DNA of 64,000 nt from Terana coerulea (taxonomy: Eukaryota > Basidiomycota > Agaricomycetes > Polyporales > Phanerochaetaceae). A program made the position numbers and the translations under genes. The stretch spans positions 1-64,000 of the forward strand of contig JAKOGH010001126.1 of the NCBI GenBank assembly GCA_024811115.1, read 5' to 3'. Below the pieces are notes generated by a model. That model had not been told where the DNA came from and did no database searches. It saw only the letters and a program-made list of their open reading frames with translations. Shown one piece after another: positions 35,399-46,792 of the stretch (the first letter of the stretch is position 1; each line of letters starts with the position of its first letter).

Positions 35399-37073
35399 AT
35401 GTCCGAGTCAAAGGGCCGTGTTTTGCTTGCATACTCCGGAGGCTTAGGTGTGTACCGCGACATTCAACTAGTATATGAATGCTTAGCCGGTTTACAGACA
35501 CTTCATGCATCCTTGCATGGCTCATTGAGGAGGGCTATGAAGTGATCGCGTTCATGGCTGATGTCGGTCAAGAAGAGGTGCATATACTCACCTCTTTACT
35601 CACTGAGTGTGTCTGTAACTATGTTCCACAGGACTTTGAGGCTGCCCGCAAGAAAGCCCTGGCTGTAGGTGCAAAGAAGTTCTTCCTGGAGGTGGGCTTG
35701 ATTTCTCGGTGTGCAACGAAGCTTCGAACTTATATTTTCATTCATTCAGGACCTCAAGCGCGAATTTGTTACCGATCTCATCTACCCCGCGGTGCAGGCC
35801 AACTGCATCTATGAGGTGTGTCCACTTACAAGGCATCGCACTGAATCCCAGCTTATGTTACGCGTCACGCCAGAACGTCTACCTTCTTGGAACATCACTT
35901 GCCCGCCCTGTTATTTCCCGTGGGATGATGGCTATTGCTGACCGGGAAGGTTGCCAGTAAGTCCCTTGCCATAGTCGCTTTTAATGAAGTAATGTTGCTC
36001 AACCGGCCCTCGCTCAGATTTGTATCGCACGGATGCACCGGAAAGGGCAATGACCAAGTTCGTTTTGAACTTGCTTTCTATGGCTTGAAGCCCGACATCA
36101 AAATCATTGCACCATGGCGTATCCCTGGTATGTTACTTCACAACCTTCATCCTCTTGCACTTCGCTTAAACAAGCTCTCTGTGCAGAGTTCTACAACCGC
36201 TTCGCTGGTCGCACAGCTCTCCTCAACTACGCCGCTGATAAGCAAATTCCTGTTCAGCAGACCGCCGCCAAACCGTGGTCGACCGACGAGAATCTCTTCC
36301 ACATCTCCTACGAGGCAGGCATTCTCGAGGACCCCGACACTACACCACCTGCCGATATGTGGAAACTTACCACCTCGCCGGAGGACGCTCCCACCACCCC
36401 TGAACGCCTTTCCATCGAGTTCGAGGCCGGCCTGCCCGTCAAGGTCACCGTGCCCGAGTCCAACAAGACCTACACCGACGCGGTCGAGATCTTCCTGGCT
36501 CCTGAACGCGCTCGCGCGTAAGCACGGTGTCGGGCGGATCGACATCGTCGAGAACCGCTTCATCGGCGTGAAGTCGCGCGGGTGCTACGAGTCGCCCGCG
36601 GCGACGATCCTGCGCGTGGCGCACATGGATATCGAGGGCCTCACGCTCGACCGCAACGTGCGCTCACTGCGTGACCAGTTCGTCACCGTCGAACTCAGCC
36701 GTATTTTGTACAACGGCCACTGGTTCACGCCCGAGCGCGAGTTCGTCGTGAGCGCGATCCCCGCGAGCCAGCGCACCGTCAACGGCGTCGTCCGCCTGAA
36801 GCTGTACAAGGGCAATGTTGTTGTTGAGGGCCGCTCGTCCGATGAGGGGCTCTACGACGACAAACTTTCGTCTATGGACGAGCTTGGTGGCTTCGAGCCC
36901 ACCGACACCACCGGATTCATCCAGATTGAGTCCATTCGCATTAAAAAGTTGGTTTTTCTTGAATAACTCCTCTCGTGTCAAGTGTTTATTTTCTCTCTAG
37001 GTGGGCGCAGGCGAATGCCCGCAAGGGCCAGGCTGGCCTCGAGCCCAAGGATGTCCACGGAACCCGCGTGTAG
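35399..37073 (+). CDS. argininosuccinate synthase (one frameshift)
   Basis: Joins citrulline and aspartate with ATP in arginine synthesis, in the cytosol. The first exon 35399-35447 ([15 protein letters not shown]) joins exon 2 at 35498 to give the PP-loop [15 protein letters not shown]. Further blocks are [63 protein letters not shown], the substrate-binding [12 protein letters not shown], and [13 protein letters not shown]. The end is in a small last exon (KDVHGTRV). Seven introns are seen. An extra C at 36501-36502 (CTGGCTCCTGAAC) shifts the frame in EIFLALNALARK and gives an early TAA. The downstream frame is perfectly conserved to the end, so an assembly error is likelier than loss of arginine synthesis. 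The gene name ARG1 would follow yeast usage. Confidence 0.9.
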
Positions 37074-37209
37074 CTTGCTTGTATCCCGGATTTCCGCTTT
37101 CCAGCTATCCTAAACAAAACGCTGTATTCTAGAAATTACTGCCAAGTCGATGTTGTGTGCGCAACATCACCAGATACTACGGTAGTGAGTGAACCAACCC
37201 CGCCCTCGA

Positions 37210-39211
37210 TCATAGGAGCAACAGCTGCCCGCGTCGCGTGCCTAAGACGACTTTTCCCGTTACTTCTGAGAAGGCGCAGTGCGTGAGGTCGTCTGCAGCG
37301 TGAGCGTGAGCATGCGCAAACATGCGGTGTAGTTACGTCGCCTGCGCACGCACCTCGCAAGTCGTACGAGTTCCGGACCTCATACAAACAGCTTCCGTGT
37401 ATATCCTTAGTCCCATCCACGCCCGTCTCTTCATCGGGCTGTTCAGCAGCAGCGGCCGCGCGGTGGTCCTTGGTGTCGAACCCGAAGACGGCGCGGCCCA
37501 TGTTGCCACGGTGCCGCTCGATCCAGACGCCGCGCTGGCCCTGCGAGCCAAGTGCGCAGGCCGAGATGAAGCCCCGCGAGCCTGGCGTGAAGCCGCTCCC
37601 GCTGGGCAGGGGCGCCGCCCTGCGAGTGTGAGGGGCCAGCGAGCTGCGCCATGTGGTGCGCGGCAAGCAGTGTTACATGAACGTCTAACGGCGTGAAGTC
37701 CGCTTGGGACTGGGAACGTTGAGGTCGAGTTCCAGTGTGGGGAGGTGTCATAGGAAGACGTATGTTGACTTGATAGTGGAAAAGCCCGCGGAGGACGTCG
37801 TATGCAAGAAACGCCAGGGAGACTGTCTGCGTTTCGTCGGTGATGATGGTGTTCGGGTAACCGAAGGATACGCCTCGTAGGAGTCGAATTGGGGATGGGG
37901 TAGATGTGTACATGCGCATCGCGGTGCCCTAGGTCAACCTGGGGTACAAATGTCCCCCGATCTGGTCGCATCGCGGAGTGGTGCTGCAATTCCGACATAA
38001 AGCCTAGGGTGTAGACCTCAACGGATCGCGTCTTTACGCATAAGATATGGTGCTGTGTGAGGAATTGAAGGCCGACGATACCGCTCCACTGTATATCTAC
38101 AGGTTAGTTGATTTCATTGTATCACAGGACAACGCGCTCACCAATTCCTCGCCATCTTGTTCTTGAGGAGTTATACTACATAGAGCACCAGTATCGTAGT
38201 TCATGAAGCAGACGCCCAATGCGTGCGACAACGCTAGGGTCTGCGAGCGTGCTTCGATAGCACGAAGGTTGTGCATAGGTGTTGGTGTCAGCATCGTAGC
38301 AAGGTATGTTATCTCGTGCGATACTAGGCTGAACTGTAGAACCTTGATGATGGCCTGACTATGGGATGTCATGTAAGGCCAATTATCATGAGCGAAAAAT
38401 CGGAGAGTGACCTGTTCATAGTAACAATGATATTATTTCCATTCGCACTTATTATCACTCCTGATGCAGTGCATGAGCCCATATCTTCAACGATATGGCT
38501 GTACTTGCAACTTGCTCTACGTCCTCCCGAGAGCGACCAGGGGGCGGTGATGCCGGAATGGCTAAGTTGGTTGGATCCGGACGTAGGTAAAAGATCCCAG
38601 ATCTCTACAAGCTGCTCTTGGTACACAACCACCAACAAGCGGGACAGCACCATGTTCATGGCGAGAATAGTTGGCGATACTACTGAAGAAATCGAGGACG
38701 TAGGGGCCTCTACCTCCAACAAACGCGGCGGCTGTCTAGGACGTAGCCAGCAAGTAGCTGTGCGGTGCATCGACAGTACGAGAGATTTGAGATCTGTTGT
38801 GCTGAGCCGCGCAAGGATGCGGTCGGATTGCCCTATAGGAAATGGTAGAGGTTGCTGTTCTGCTTGTACGAGATAGAGCTTGTACCACAAAGATCTATCT
38901 TGTGAGATTGAGTGAATGGCCTTGCACGTCTACAGCAGGAATTGCATTAGCGTCAACTTGAGCTTGAATGCCACAATGATCATTGAATGCTTTGGGTTCC
39001 ATTCACACAACGATGAGTGCAGCCCTGTGAAACGCTTCATATCAAAGGTGGCAAATAGCAACGTATAGATTGATAATAAAAGCATATGTTTGGCTGCAAT
39101 GACACTCACCTGTCGAGCATTGACAATGTCGCCAGTATCTAGAAAGGATACTATCAGGAGCAGGAGTTCGCTCGGGAGGGACATAAGCCCGAGCATTCCA
39201 TTCTCAGACAT
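37210..39211 (-). CDS. F-box protein with propeller-like C-terminus
   Basis: Substrate-receptor type subunit of an SCF ubiquitin ligase. The first exon gives LMSLPSELLLLIVSFLDTGD, and after an intron (donor near 39109) TCKAIHSISQDRSLWYKLYL completes the F-box. The remaining exons (38.9-37.2 kb) are rich in beta strands, as in agaricomycete F-box/propeller proteins: SRLLVVVYQEQLVEIWDL, GIVGLQFLTQHHILCVKTR, GQRGVWIERHRGNMGRAVFG, SYDLRDDLTHCAFSEVTG and VVLGTRRGQLLLL. At least one frameshift lies near 37915. The target is unknown. Head to head with GRX5. Confidence 0.78.
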
Positions 39212-39537
39212 ACTCGAGCTGAAAGGGCTATTTGAGAAACTTCGAGTTCATGAGAAGCGTCAGTAGACATAGGCCAATCCCACAAGTCGACCGTGAAGTA
39301 ACAAGGACGTTCAGCGACGAGATGGCGGAAACTTGAAGGTGTTAGGTATAGCGTTAGCGCCTGACATTCCTAATTGCCCATTTGAGTCGCAACGGATCAA
39401 AACTCCGAGCGCCATGTGGATACCACGCGTTCACGAGCGACTGTTACCGATTCCGCATCCCCGGATTTCTCAGCCACGCTTCACCGAGGCTCACTCTCTT
39501 TCGTCCACGTCCATATTTCTCTCTACCTCGCACGGCC

Positions 39538-40144
39538 ATGTTCAGGACTGCTTTCCGAGCCTCAGTGCGCTTCACCTCTGCTACGCTACAGCAAACGCTG
39601 ACGACAATTCACAGCTCTCGCCACTTCGAGCTGCACCGGCTCTGCCTCCGCGCTCTTTCGCCATTGCACGGCGGTTCCTTACGCAGGATGTCCGCGACAA
39701 ACTGCAGGCCGCCGTATCAGAATCCCCCGTGGTTATGTTCATGAAGGGTAACCCAGCGCAACCACAGTGCGGTTTCTCCCGTGCCGCAGTACAAGTTCTT
39801 GAAATGCAGGGCGTCCCGCCGGAGAAGCTCAAGACGTACGATGTGCTCGCTGACAGCGAGCTTAGGAGTAGTATCAAGGAGTTCTCGTGAGTTCACTTCT
39901 CTATGTGATTGCTTGACGTAACTGAGCGTATACCTCTCCTCAGGGAATGGCCAACAGTTCCTCAGATCTACGTAGAGGGAGAGTTTGTCGGTGGATGCGA
40001 CATTCTGCTGAGCAGTAAGTTGGGGTCAGTTCGCAGTGCTGCCCATTCTAAAGCTCTTTGTTTATAGTGCATCAATCGGGCGAGCTCGAGGACCTGTTAG
40101 TGAAAAAGGGCGTATTGCCACCAGTCGAAGAAGCCAAGGCATAA
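39538..40144 (+). CDS. GRX5: mitochondrial monothiol glutaredoxin (Grx5 type)
   Basis: Monothiol glutaredoxin that carries [2Fe-2S] clusters in mitochondria. Three exons: 39538-39886, 39944-40014 and 40068-40144. The N-terminus [20 protein letters not shown] has no acidic residues and is Arg/Ser/Thr-rich, as in a mitochondrial presequence. The domain follows: [20 protein letters not shown], the active site [25 protein letters not shown] and the C-terminal LEDLLVKKG. The start frame and the domain frame differ, so either one base is missing near 39600 or a short intron is unseen. Tail to tail with ZIM17, 91 bp apart. Confidence 0.9.
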
Positions 40145-40235
40145 GCAGTGGATGCAGTCTTGTCTTCGTTATGTTGGTTTCATTACGTGTCCATAGGATG
40201 TACTGTATTCATATAATATCATGCTCTATCACCTC

Positions 40236-40893
40236 TCACTGATCTTCTGGCGCATACTCTATCACGTCTCCCTCACCGTCGATCTTGCCGCGCTTCACCA
40301 CCTCACCCTTGGCCTTCATGAGGTCCTCCACTGTCTTGAGCTTGCCATCCTCCGTGCTGTCCTTGAACCAGCCCAAGTGATCCGCGATGAGATGTCTGCA
40401 TTCCGAACAAACACTAAGTCAGTATCTCTTCGAATACGGTCACACGATACGTGGTCGAATGATGTGCACTCAAAGCACACGGCCGGTATCGCACTCACGG
40501 CGACACTCACCGGTTCTTGCAGCCCGGACACTGTACAATGACAATGCCCTTCTGGTAGCTCCGTTTCGTGAACTCGTGTGTCGACCGGGTGCCGCAGTCC
40601 GGCACGGTGCATGTGAACGTCAGGGACAGGCGGGGCTCCTGTTCGGGCTGGAAAGCTAACGTGGACTGTACTGCGTCCGCGGGAGGCGAGGAGGGTGCCG
40701 AAGCGGATCCATCTGGGTGGTCATGTTGCGAATACCACCTGTGTGTTGACGAGAATGGCCGTCGCTGCACTGGTGCAGCCCGGTACGCCGCAAAGCTTGA
40801 GGTTGCGCTCGTGGTGGGTGCAAATCGAGTCCGCGCCGGTGGATTCGCGCGAGTAACGCGGGATATATTTCGAGAGAAACCTCCTGAGAACAT
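40236..40893 (-). CDS. ZIM17: Zim17/Hep1 DNL-type zinc finger protein
   Basis: Mitochondrial zinc protein that keeps matrix Hsp70s soluble, supporting protein import and iron-sulfur cluster assembly. Two exons (40511-40893, 40236-40395) read in frame for about 180 residues. The N-terminus MFSGGFSRNISRVTRANPPA is Arg/Ser-rich and looks like a presequence, extending to RRPFSSTHRWYS. The zinc ribbon is formed by CTVPDCGTRSTHEF and QCPGCKNRHLIADHLGWF. The family DNL signature reads DHL here. Confidence 0.9.
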
Positions 40894-41542
40894 AGCTGAG
40901 CGTGTTTTGTATAGAGGATGTGTGTCAGGACGTGGAAGTGTGTGGGTGACAAATGGGTTTGGAACAAGCTGTAGTTAGCGGTGATGCCCTCAAGAGTATG
41001 CTTACACAGAGTGATGACATAAAAGAACTGCCAGTAGAACCAGCAATCAAGACAGATAAAAATACAGGTCTCCGCGCAGTGTTGTAAGAGTTGACGCGGA
41101 CGACGTAGTGAGCAGAAACAAGCGCAGTGTGTTTATTTGTGTGCGCGTATGTCATGAACGAAACCGCAGCTACTACGTATATGAGCCACGTCCGTCCTGG
41201 AGATATAGTACACTACTGAGCGGAGCATTATACAGGCAACTACAAGAACAATGACAGTATGAATGCGAAGATGGTACAAATGCGTGTATGATGTATGAAG
41301 GAGAAAGGTATGTGGTCCTATAAAGATATATCATGAAAGCGCGGCGGCGATGAGATGAGAGCAGCGTAGAGCGACAGCAGTGATGAATCTAGCAGCCCCG
41401 TCGTAAGACCCAAGTAGAAAGCGAGAGCCGAGTGTACATTCAGTGCGTTGATAAATATGTGTGTGGGGATGTTCGTATGCGTATGCGGGCGTGCGGAAAT
41501 GTTCGTTGCAGGGGAATCAGAAGGTGTGTCCGTCGTTTCTGC
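40894..41542. other. intergenic region
   Basis: This is the ZIM17 upstream region and the 3' region of the next minus-strand gene. No gene is supported. Confidence 0.45.
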
Positions 41543-43643
41543 TCACCTAGGCATGCGGAGCACGTCGCCCTCGAACGCGAACTCGCCGCGCTCGCGGAGC
41601 ACCCTCGCGGTCTTCGTGACCTCCGTGGTGTCAAAGTCTTCGTGTTTGTCCGGCGGGATGGCTGCGTTCAGATAGGTCACGAGCGCAGCGATGGTCAGTT
41701 CGTCCGAAGTATCGTATGTCGTCCGGAATAAATACTGGATGGAGTGAAAGATGAAGTGGAGGCTGCGCGCAAAGGATATCAGCGACCGGGCAACGACATG
41801 AGCATATATGACAGCCAGACGCACCGGCCAGCAGGGGTCTCCAGATCCGCCTGAGGCACCTCGTCATCCACGTCCGACTCGCCCTCCGCGTCCTCGTCGC
41901 CGTCCGAGGCCTGCAGTACCGCGGCCTCTTTCTGCCGGAGGATGGCCCTGCGCTCCTCGATCTTGCGCTGGCGCTCTGCCTCCGCGAGTTGCTTCGTCTT
42001 GCGCTTGGCCTCGCGCCGCTCCGCCTTGCGCCGCGCTTTGGCGTCCTCGCCACCGGACTCGGCTCCTTCCTCGGACTCGAGGTCCGCTTCGCTGTCGTCG
42101 CGGGCCTTGGTCTGCTCTTCCTGGCGCAATAACTCCATCTGAGCGCGATACTCCGCCAGCTCTGCCTCCTTCGCAGCACGCTTTTGCCTAAAGCGCATGA
42201 GACGATAAGAATGCTATCACCCCGAGACGCAGTGGAATGCTTACCGCCTATTCAAGCACTTCCCGCGGTGCTGGATCCACGGATACGCGCAGTAAGAGCT
42301 GTCTTGGCGGAGTTGCACCCATTTCTGACAGATGGTGCAGAAGACGCGGTTGGGCTCGACTTCGCCGATGAGGGGGTCCGATCGCAGCGACGCTGCACGC
42401 TGTTCGGCGTTCCGGCGGCGTGACTCTTGCGAGGGTGGGAAGTTGGACGGGTTGAGGTCCTTGAAGGATGTGGGCGAGACGGGCGATAGGAAGGGCGACG
42501 TCTCGGTCTTGGGTTTTGAGGACGCAGAGCCGTTCACGGAGGGCGGCGGCGGTACTGAAGACGATGATACAAGGGCCATGAGATGTTTTGACGGTGGTGG
42601 AACACTGTCAGCGGTGGGTATACTGTAATGAATAGTGAGAAGGGATGGACGGCAGGAGCACTCTAAAAAGCTCACTGCGCGTTCGATGTGGCAGTCGATG
42701 TACTGCCCGGGTTCGGACGATTTTGCAAGCATATAGTCCGATGCTCTAGCCACGCCTGCACGGCTTCCTTACTGTCGTCTGAACCGACCGTGATCCATGT
42801 CTCGCAAATCTTGCAGAGGACGCGGTCGGAGTCGACCCTTCGTATTTGGGGGTCCGTGGCAAACATCCCGCTGCGGTCGTCGCTCGTGTGTGTATTCTTT
42901 GACCTTTCGGAACGTCAGTCCACTTTGAATACCGCTTCTTAAACAGGCAGCTTACGCCTTCTTCGTTAGACAGCTTTTGCGATGTGCGTCCCATGGAATA
43001 GAGCAATAGGTCGAGTTGGGCCGCAAACGAATCCACTTGTCACAGGAGGCGCAGAGGACGCGGTAGGCTTCGAATTGCGCGACATATGGGTCAGACCGTA
43101 GGTAGTCGATGCGCTCGTCTTCTGTGCGTTTTGCCCGGCGACGTTTGGGCTGGGGAATGACCGGTTCTCCCTGAGACTCCGGGGTGTACAAGACGGGGTC
43201 GTTCACGGATATGGGCTGGACGGCACTGGGGCTTTTTGGAAGCGGTCTACATCGATTTGCGGCGAATTAGGCGGGCGGCGAGCACTCACCACTCTTGACG
43301 GTGCAAATCCCAATGCTTCACCGTGAATCCACCCGTTGCCTCGTCTCTGAATGAAATGCCATCCCCACAAGACTCGCAGGTGACGCGGCCGGTCTCATAC
43401 TCGTTTTGCGGGATTTGCACGTCGCCCGCTTGTTCGGTGTCTTCGACCCTCTCTTCGACCCTCTCCGTGGGTGCGACAGGTGGCACTCCAGGGCCCTGGA
43501 TGCCTAGCTTGCGCTTCTGTGGTACCACGCTTCTGCAAACAGCGGCTTCAGTCACCGTCATCGCGTCTCAGGAGGTGCACGCACGCCATTTCATCGGGAC
43601 TCATGACGCGGAAAGGAGGGTCGGCGGGTTTGAGTCTGTTCAT
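41543..43643 (-). CDS. unknown protein with four Cx2C...Wx2Hx3C repeats
   Basis: No named family recognised. The start is at 43643 (MNRLKPADPPFRVMSP). Four similar units follow in separate exons, each about 45 residues: VTCESCGDGISF...HWDLH, VLCASCDKWIRLRP...WDAHRKSC, VLCKICETWITVGS...WLEHRTIC and VFCTICQKWVQLRQ...WIQHRGKC. Units 2-4 are preceded by a DP(Y/Q/L)(V/I) box. CxxC plus H and C suggests one zinc per unit. After unit 4 comes a charged coiled coil (KRAAKEAELAEYRAQMELLR, ARRKAERREAKRKTKQ), an acidic stretch (SDGDEDAEGESDVDDE) and a conserved-looking end (YDTSDELTIAALVTYL, EFAFEGDVLRMPR). Some exon borders, such as that after unit 1, do not resolve in phase. Confidence 0.72.
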
Positions 43644-45203
43644 GAACTGTCTGCTCCGGCATATCTGCTAGTCCGCTGAAGTAACTTACTGCAATGTCAT
43701 CCGTCAGAACATTACTCGGCCTGGATATGTGAGAGAGCAGGCCTGGTCGCTGGCGATAGCTGCAGCGATGAGGACGGTGCTCTACGGGCTGGAGGTGACG
43801 GCGGGGAACAAGAGGGGTGTGTTGAGGAAGGTAGGTGTATGGTTATAAAACAAAGTGTAAGAAGCGAAACATTTCAATAGCAGAAATCATTTCCAGAAAT
43901 TGGAAAACGACATGCGCCATCACTTCGCGAGTGAGTCCATTCCATTCCCAATTTGGTAATCTACGGTAAGCCCGACCTTTGCCTTCCCCCGCAATGTCCT
44001 CTTCCCGCCAGCCCCCGCGGCCGCCTATTTATTTCGAGTCTTTGCTGGCCCATATGTCACTGCTTAAAGCCACTGTCGCTGCCTTTCAACTTGGTTCCAA
44101 CTCACAGCGTCGAACCCACAGACAAGCGCCGCATCGTCTGCGGGCCAAACGTGGGTACTCAAATGGTATAAGCCGTACGTATTCTTCAGAGTTCTACTGA
44201 TATGTCAGAGGCTTTGGGAAGTCCCCTACTCCGTTTGTTTGGCCCTCGTGGTATGTTTCTCACCCCATCGCGCAGAATCGCGGCTGTGCGAAAGGGTTGG
44301 CGGTGCGTGAATGCCTCTTTCAGCGCAGTTCTGTCGAACATTTACCGCCCTTCCAGACGATATGTCGCCGTCGGGTAACAGATACCATCGTTTCTCCTCC
44401 GTGACTTGACATGCTTCTTCTATCAGTCGTTCCGGCGGTACTGCCAGTGAGAGATTGACGCGCCCGTACATGGTAAGCCGTGTTTTCTCCATCGTCTCCG
44501 TCCCTGGAACCTTCTCCTTGAACAGTGGCCTAGGTCTTGTTTGTCGCATTGAGCTATGGTGGGTGTTGCGAGCGACGGTGGCGTCGCCGTGCCCCAGACT
44601 CCGAGCTGGTTGGTCAGCACATAACTCGGGATGGTCTAGGTCAAAGCTTGTGAGAAGAGGAAAGCATCCCACCAACTCTCTCCGTAGACACATGATATCA
44701 ACAGCAAGATCTAGATGTGTCTAGACATGGGGGCGGCGCATGGGACCGATTAGAGGCGTTAGGATTCTTGATCGCACGGATGCCAGGACGAAGCAAAGGA
44801 ACACCGGAAATAACAGAAATGGGCGGAAGAGCGTGTGTTCAATATCTATGCATCAATATACAGCGCGCGAATTGCGCTCCATTGGCTGGTGATCATGAGA
44901 CAAAGGAGGAGGCTCGCCGGCGACTACCTTTCCTCTGCATTCAGACCGCAACGGGGGTGCGTATGTCGAGTTCCAACCGCTGCTTCCGACATCGTCGACA
45001 TTTACTTAAGTAGTGCGCGTTCCAACACACCGCCGACCCACATGAATGACAGAACTCCCTAGATGGAGATGTGATATTCCCGCACGTATTTCCGCCGTGT
45101 CTTGGAGCTTCTGACACAGAACCAGAAGCCAATTCCAGCAACCCTGACTACACCTTCCTCCTCCGGAAAGGCCGTAGGCCTAGTCACGGATCGTGCTGCC
45201 GCC
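43644..45203. other. region with possible small coding pieces
   Basis: No gene can be named. On the plus strand, 43710-43830 reads GYVREQAWSLAIAAAMRTVL and is followed by a donor-like GTAGGT at 43831. From 43994 comes MSSSRQPPRPPIYFESLLAH. On the minus strand near 44.35-44.5 kb the frame MEKTRLTMYGRVNLSLAVPP has protein-like composition. None has enough exon support to call. 44.7-45.2 kb shows nothing. Confidence 0.3.
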
Positions 45204-46158
45204 TCAGACTCGCCCATAACCACCTTTCTCCAGGAAGTCCTTCATGCGAACGACAATCTTCTCCAGACCCTGCAGCCACTTCTCGAGCTCCTCGTCGAAT
45301 TTGTCCTCTGGGCTGCCTTGAGCAAGGCGGTGGTAGAAGTCCCGACGGTGAGGGACTGTCCGGATCGCGACCTAAATGCGCAGAAATCCTCAGTTATGAC
45401 TGACGGCCAAGGGATTGCGGAGCTACTTACTGTTATCACTGACCGGACAACAAACGAGTGGTGATGCTTTAAAACGGTATCATACGACCGTCTAAAGCAG
45501 ACGTGTAGCTCCGCATTTCTATCTGTTTGCATGTTCTGCAGTGCCTGACACGTAAACAGGAGACCACTTCCAAGCGGAGTTGTACATGTAAGCGGAACAG
45601 TCAAAGCTGCTTCACACGAAGTGTAGCCGAGACAAGCTTAACCAACACTCACCGTATGAGCCGCACCAGGCAGGCTGTAGCGTGACGCTGGTTCTCCTGA
45701 GCTTCGTGCTGAACGAGCTTCTCGAGAGTGGTCGACTGGCCGGGCGTGGCCTCATGACGGGCCCGCACACCCTGGCTCCAACAGTATTAAGCCGCGAAGA
45801 TGAGCAGGACGTCCGTGGGAGCAAAACCTACTGCAATATTTCCCCGTAAATCCGTTTGGACGAAACTAAAAACGCCCGTCCCGAGCAGATCTATAAAAGG
45901 CTGGTGTGAATGGGCCAGCCGATTGCACCCTCAAGGTTCTTCTCACTCACCGAACATGTTCATAAAATCATCCGATGCATGAAGGAAGGAAGCGGTGTCC
46001 ACTCCGTCCCCCGTAACTGGCACATCCGCGAAGGACTGCCATGGAGTTAGCGGTGGAATTTCTGTCACGAGAAGCGAATACGGCACGGCCATTTCGGACA
46101 AGTAAACGGCCCTGCAAATGCGGCTGCGTACCTTAGCAGTCTCGTAGTATGGAGCCAT
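45204..46158 (-). CDS. glycolipid transfer protein (GLTP fold)
   Basis: Moves glycosphingolipids between membranes on the cytosolic side. The start is at 46158, with a 27-nt first exon MAPYYETAK (46132-46158). Later exons give SFADVPVTGDGVDTASFLHA, DLLGTGVFSFVQTDLRGNIA, the core RHEATPGQSTTLEKLVQHE and CLVRLIR, LLFTCQALQNMQ, VLKHHHSFVV, and the end VPHRRDFYHRLAQ, KWLQGLEKIVVRMKDFL, EKGGYGRV. The D-x3-N, W and H residues of the GLTP headgroup site appear in DLRGN, KW and KHHH. That assignment is by family knowledge and not fully verified. The tail GGYG is typical of fungal GLTPs. No frameshift was noticed. Confidence 0.87.
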
Positions 46159-46792
46159 AGGTTCTGCGGTGCGATTGGGGTCGTATGGACGAGCAGAAGT
46201 GCGTCCTGAGTGTAGTGGGTGTCGTAAAGCAAACCGTTTCGCTCGTTCAGGTTCCAGCCTCAACGAGGTGTGCTGGCGGACTCGCAGCCTTGAGGAAGCT
46301 GGACGACAGTTGTGCCTCCCGCAGTGTGGAGCGACCAACTATAGCAGTTACCGGATTGGGACACCAGATTCCGTCTTAGCACCGCCGCTAGCGATGCGGT
46401 CTGGAAGGTGCCGTCAGGTTGCATATTGCTACAAAGTGACAGTCCTGCGTAGAGGCTAGAGCAGACCCTGCTTCATCGCGATTTCTCTTGTGAAATAATC
46501 TGTTGCTGGCGAGGAATTTATGTCAGCGCTTCAAAGTCTCCACAAGATGCGCCGCTTCGGGTTAGGGTTAAGGATGGACGCTGGCTGCGCGTTCCGGCGC
46601 CTTCAGCCGAAACTTGCCGCTCCTGGCGTTTGCTGGACTTTGTTTGAGGCTCCCAGCGCGGTGGTCGTTTCAGCATGCTTACACCGTACGGCCATCGCTG
46701 AATCTACGTCGTACTATCTCCTTGCGTCCTGGTCAGCGTGATCTTGGCTGTGTTCGTCGCAAAAGGCTCGATTATCCTCTCGGACGACCTCG
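46159..46792. other. divergent region between GLTP and CK2 alpha
   Basis: No gene is supported. GGGTTAGGGTTAAGG occurs at 46559-46573. The part close to 46793 is the presumed CK2 alpha promoter. Confidence 0.45.

Noticed and set aside
46559..46573. Telomere-like GGGTTAGGGTTAAGG
   Set aside because: Only two units, imperfect, inside a gene-rich region. Expected by chance at this length.
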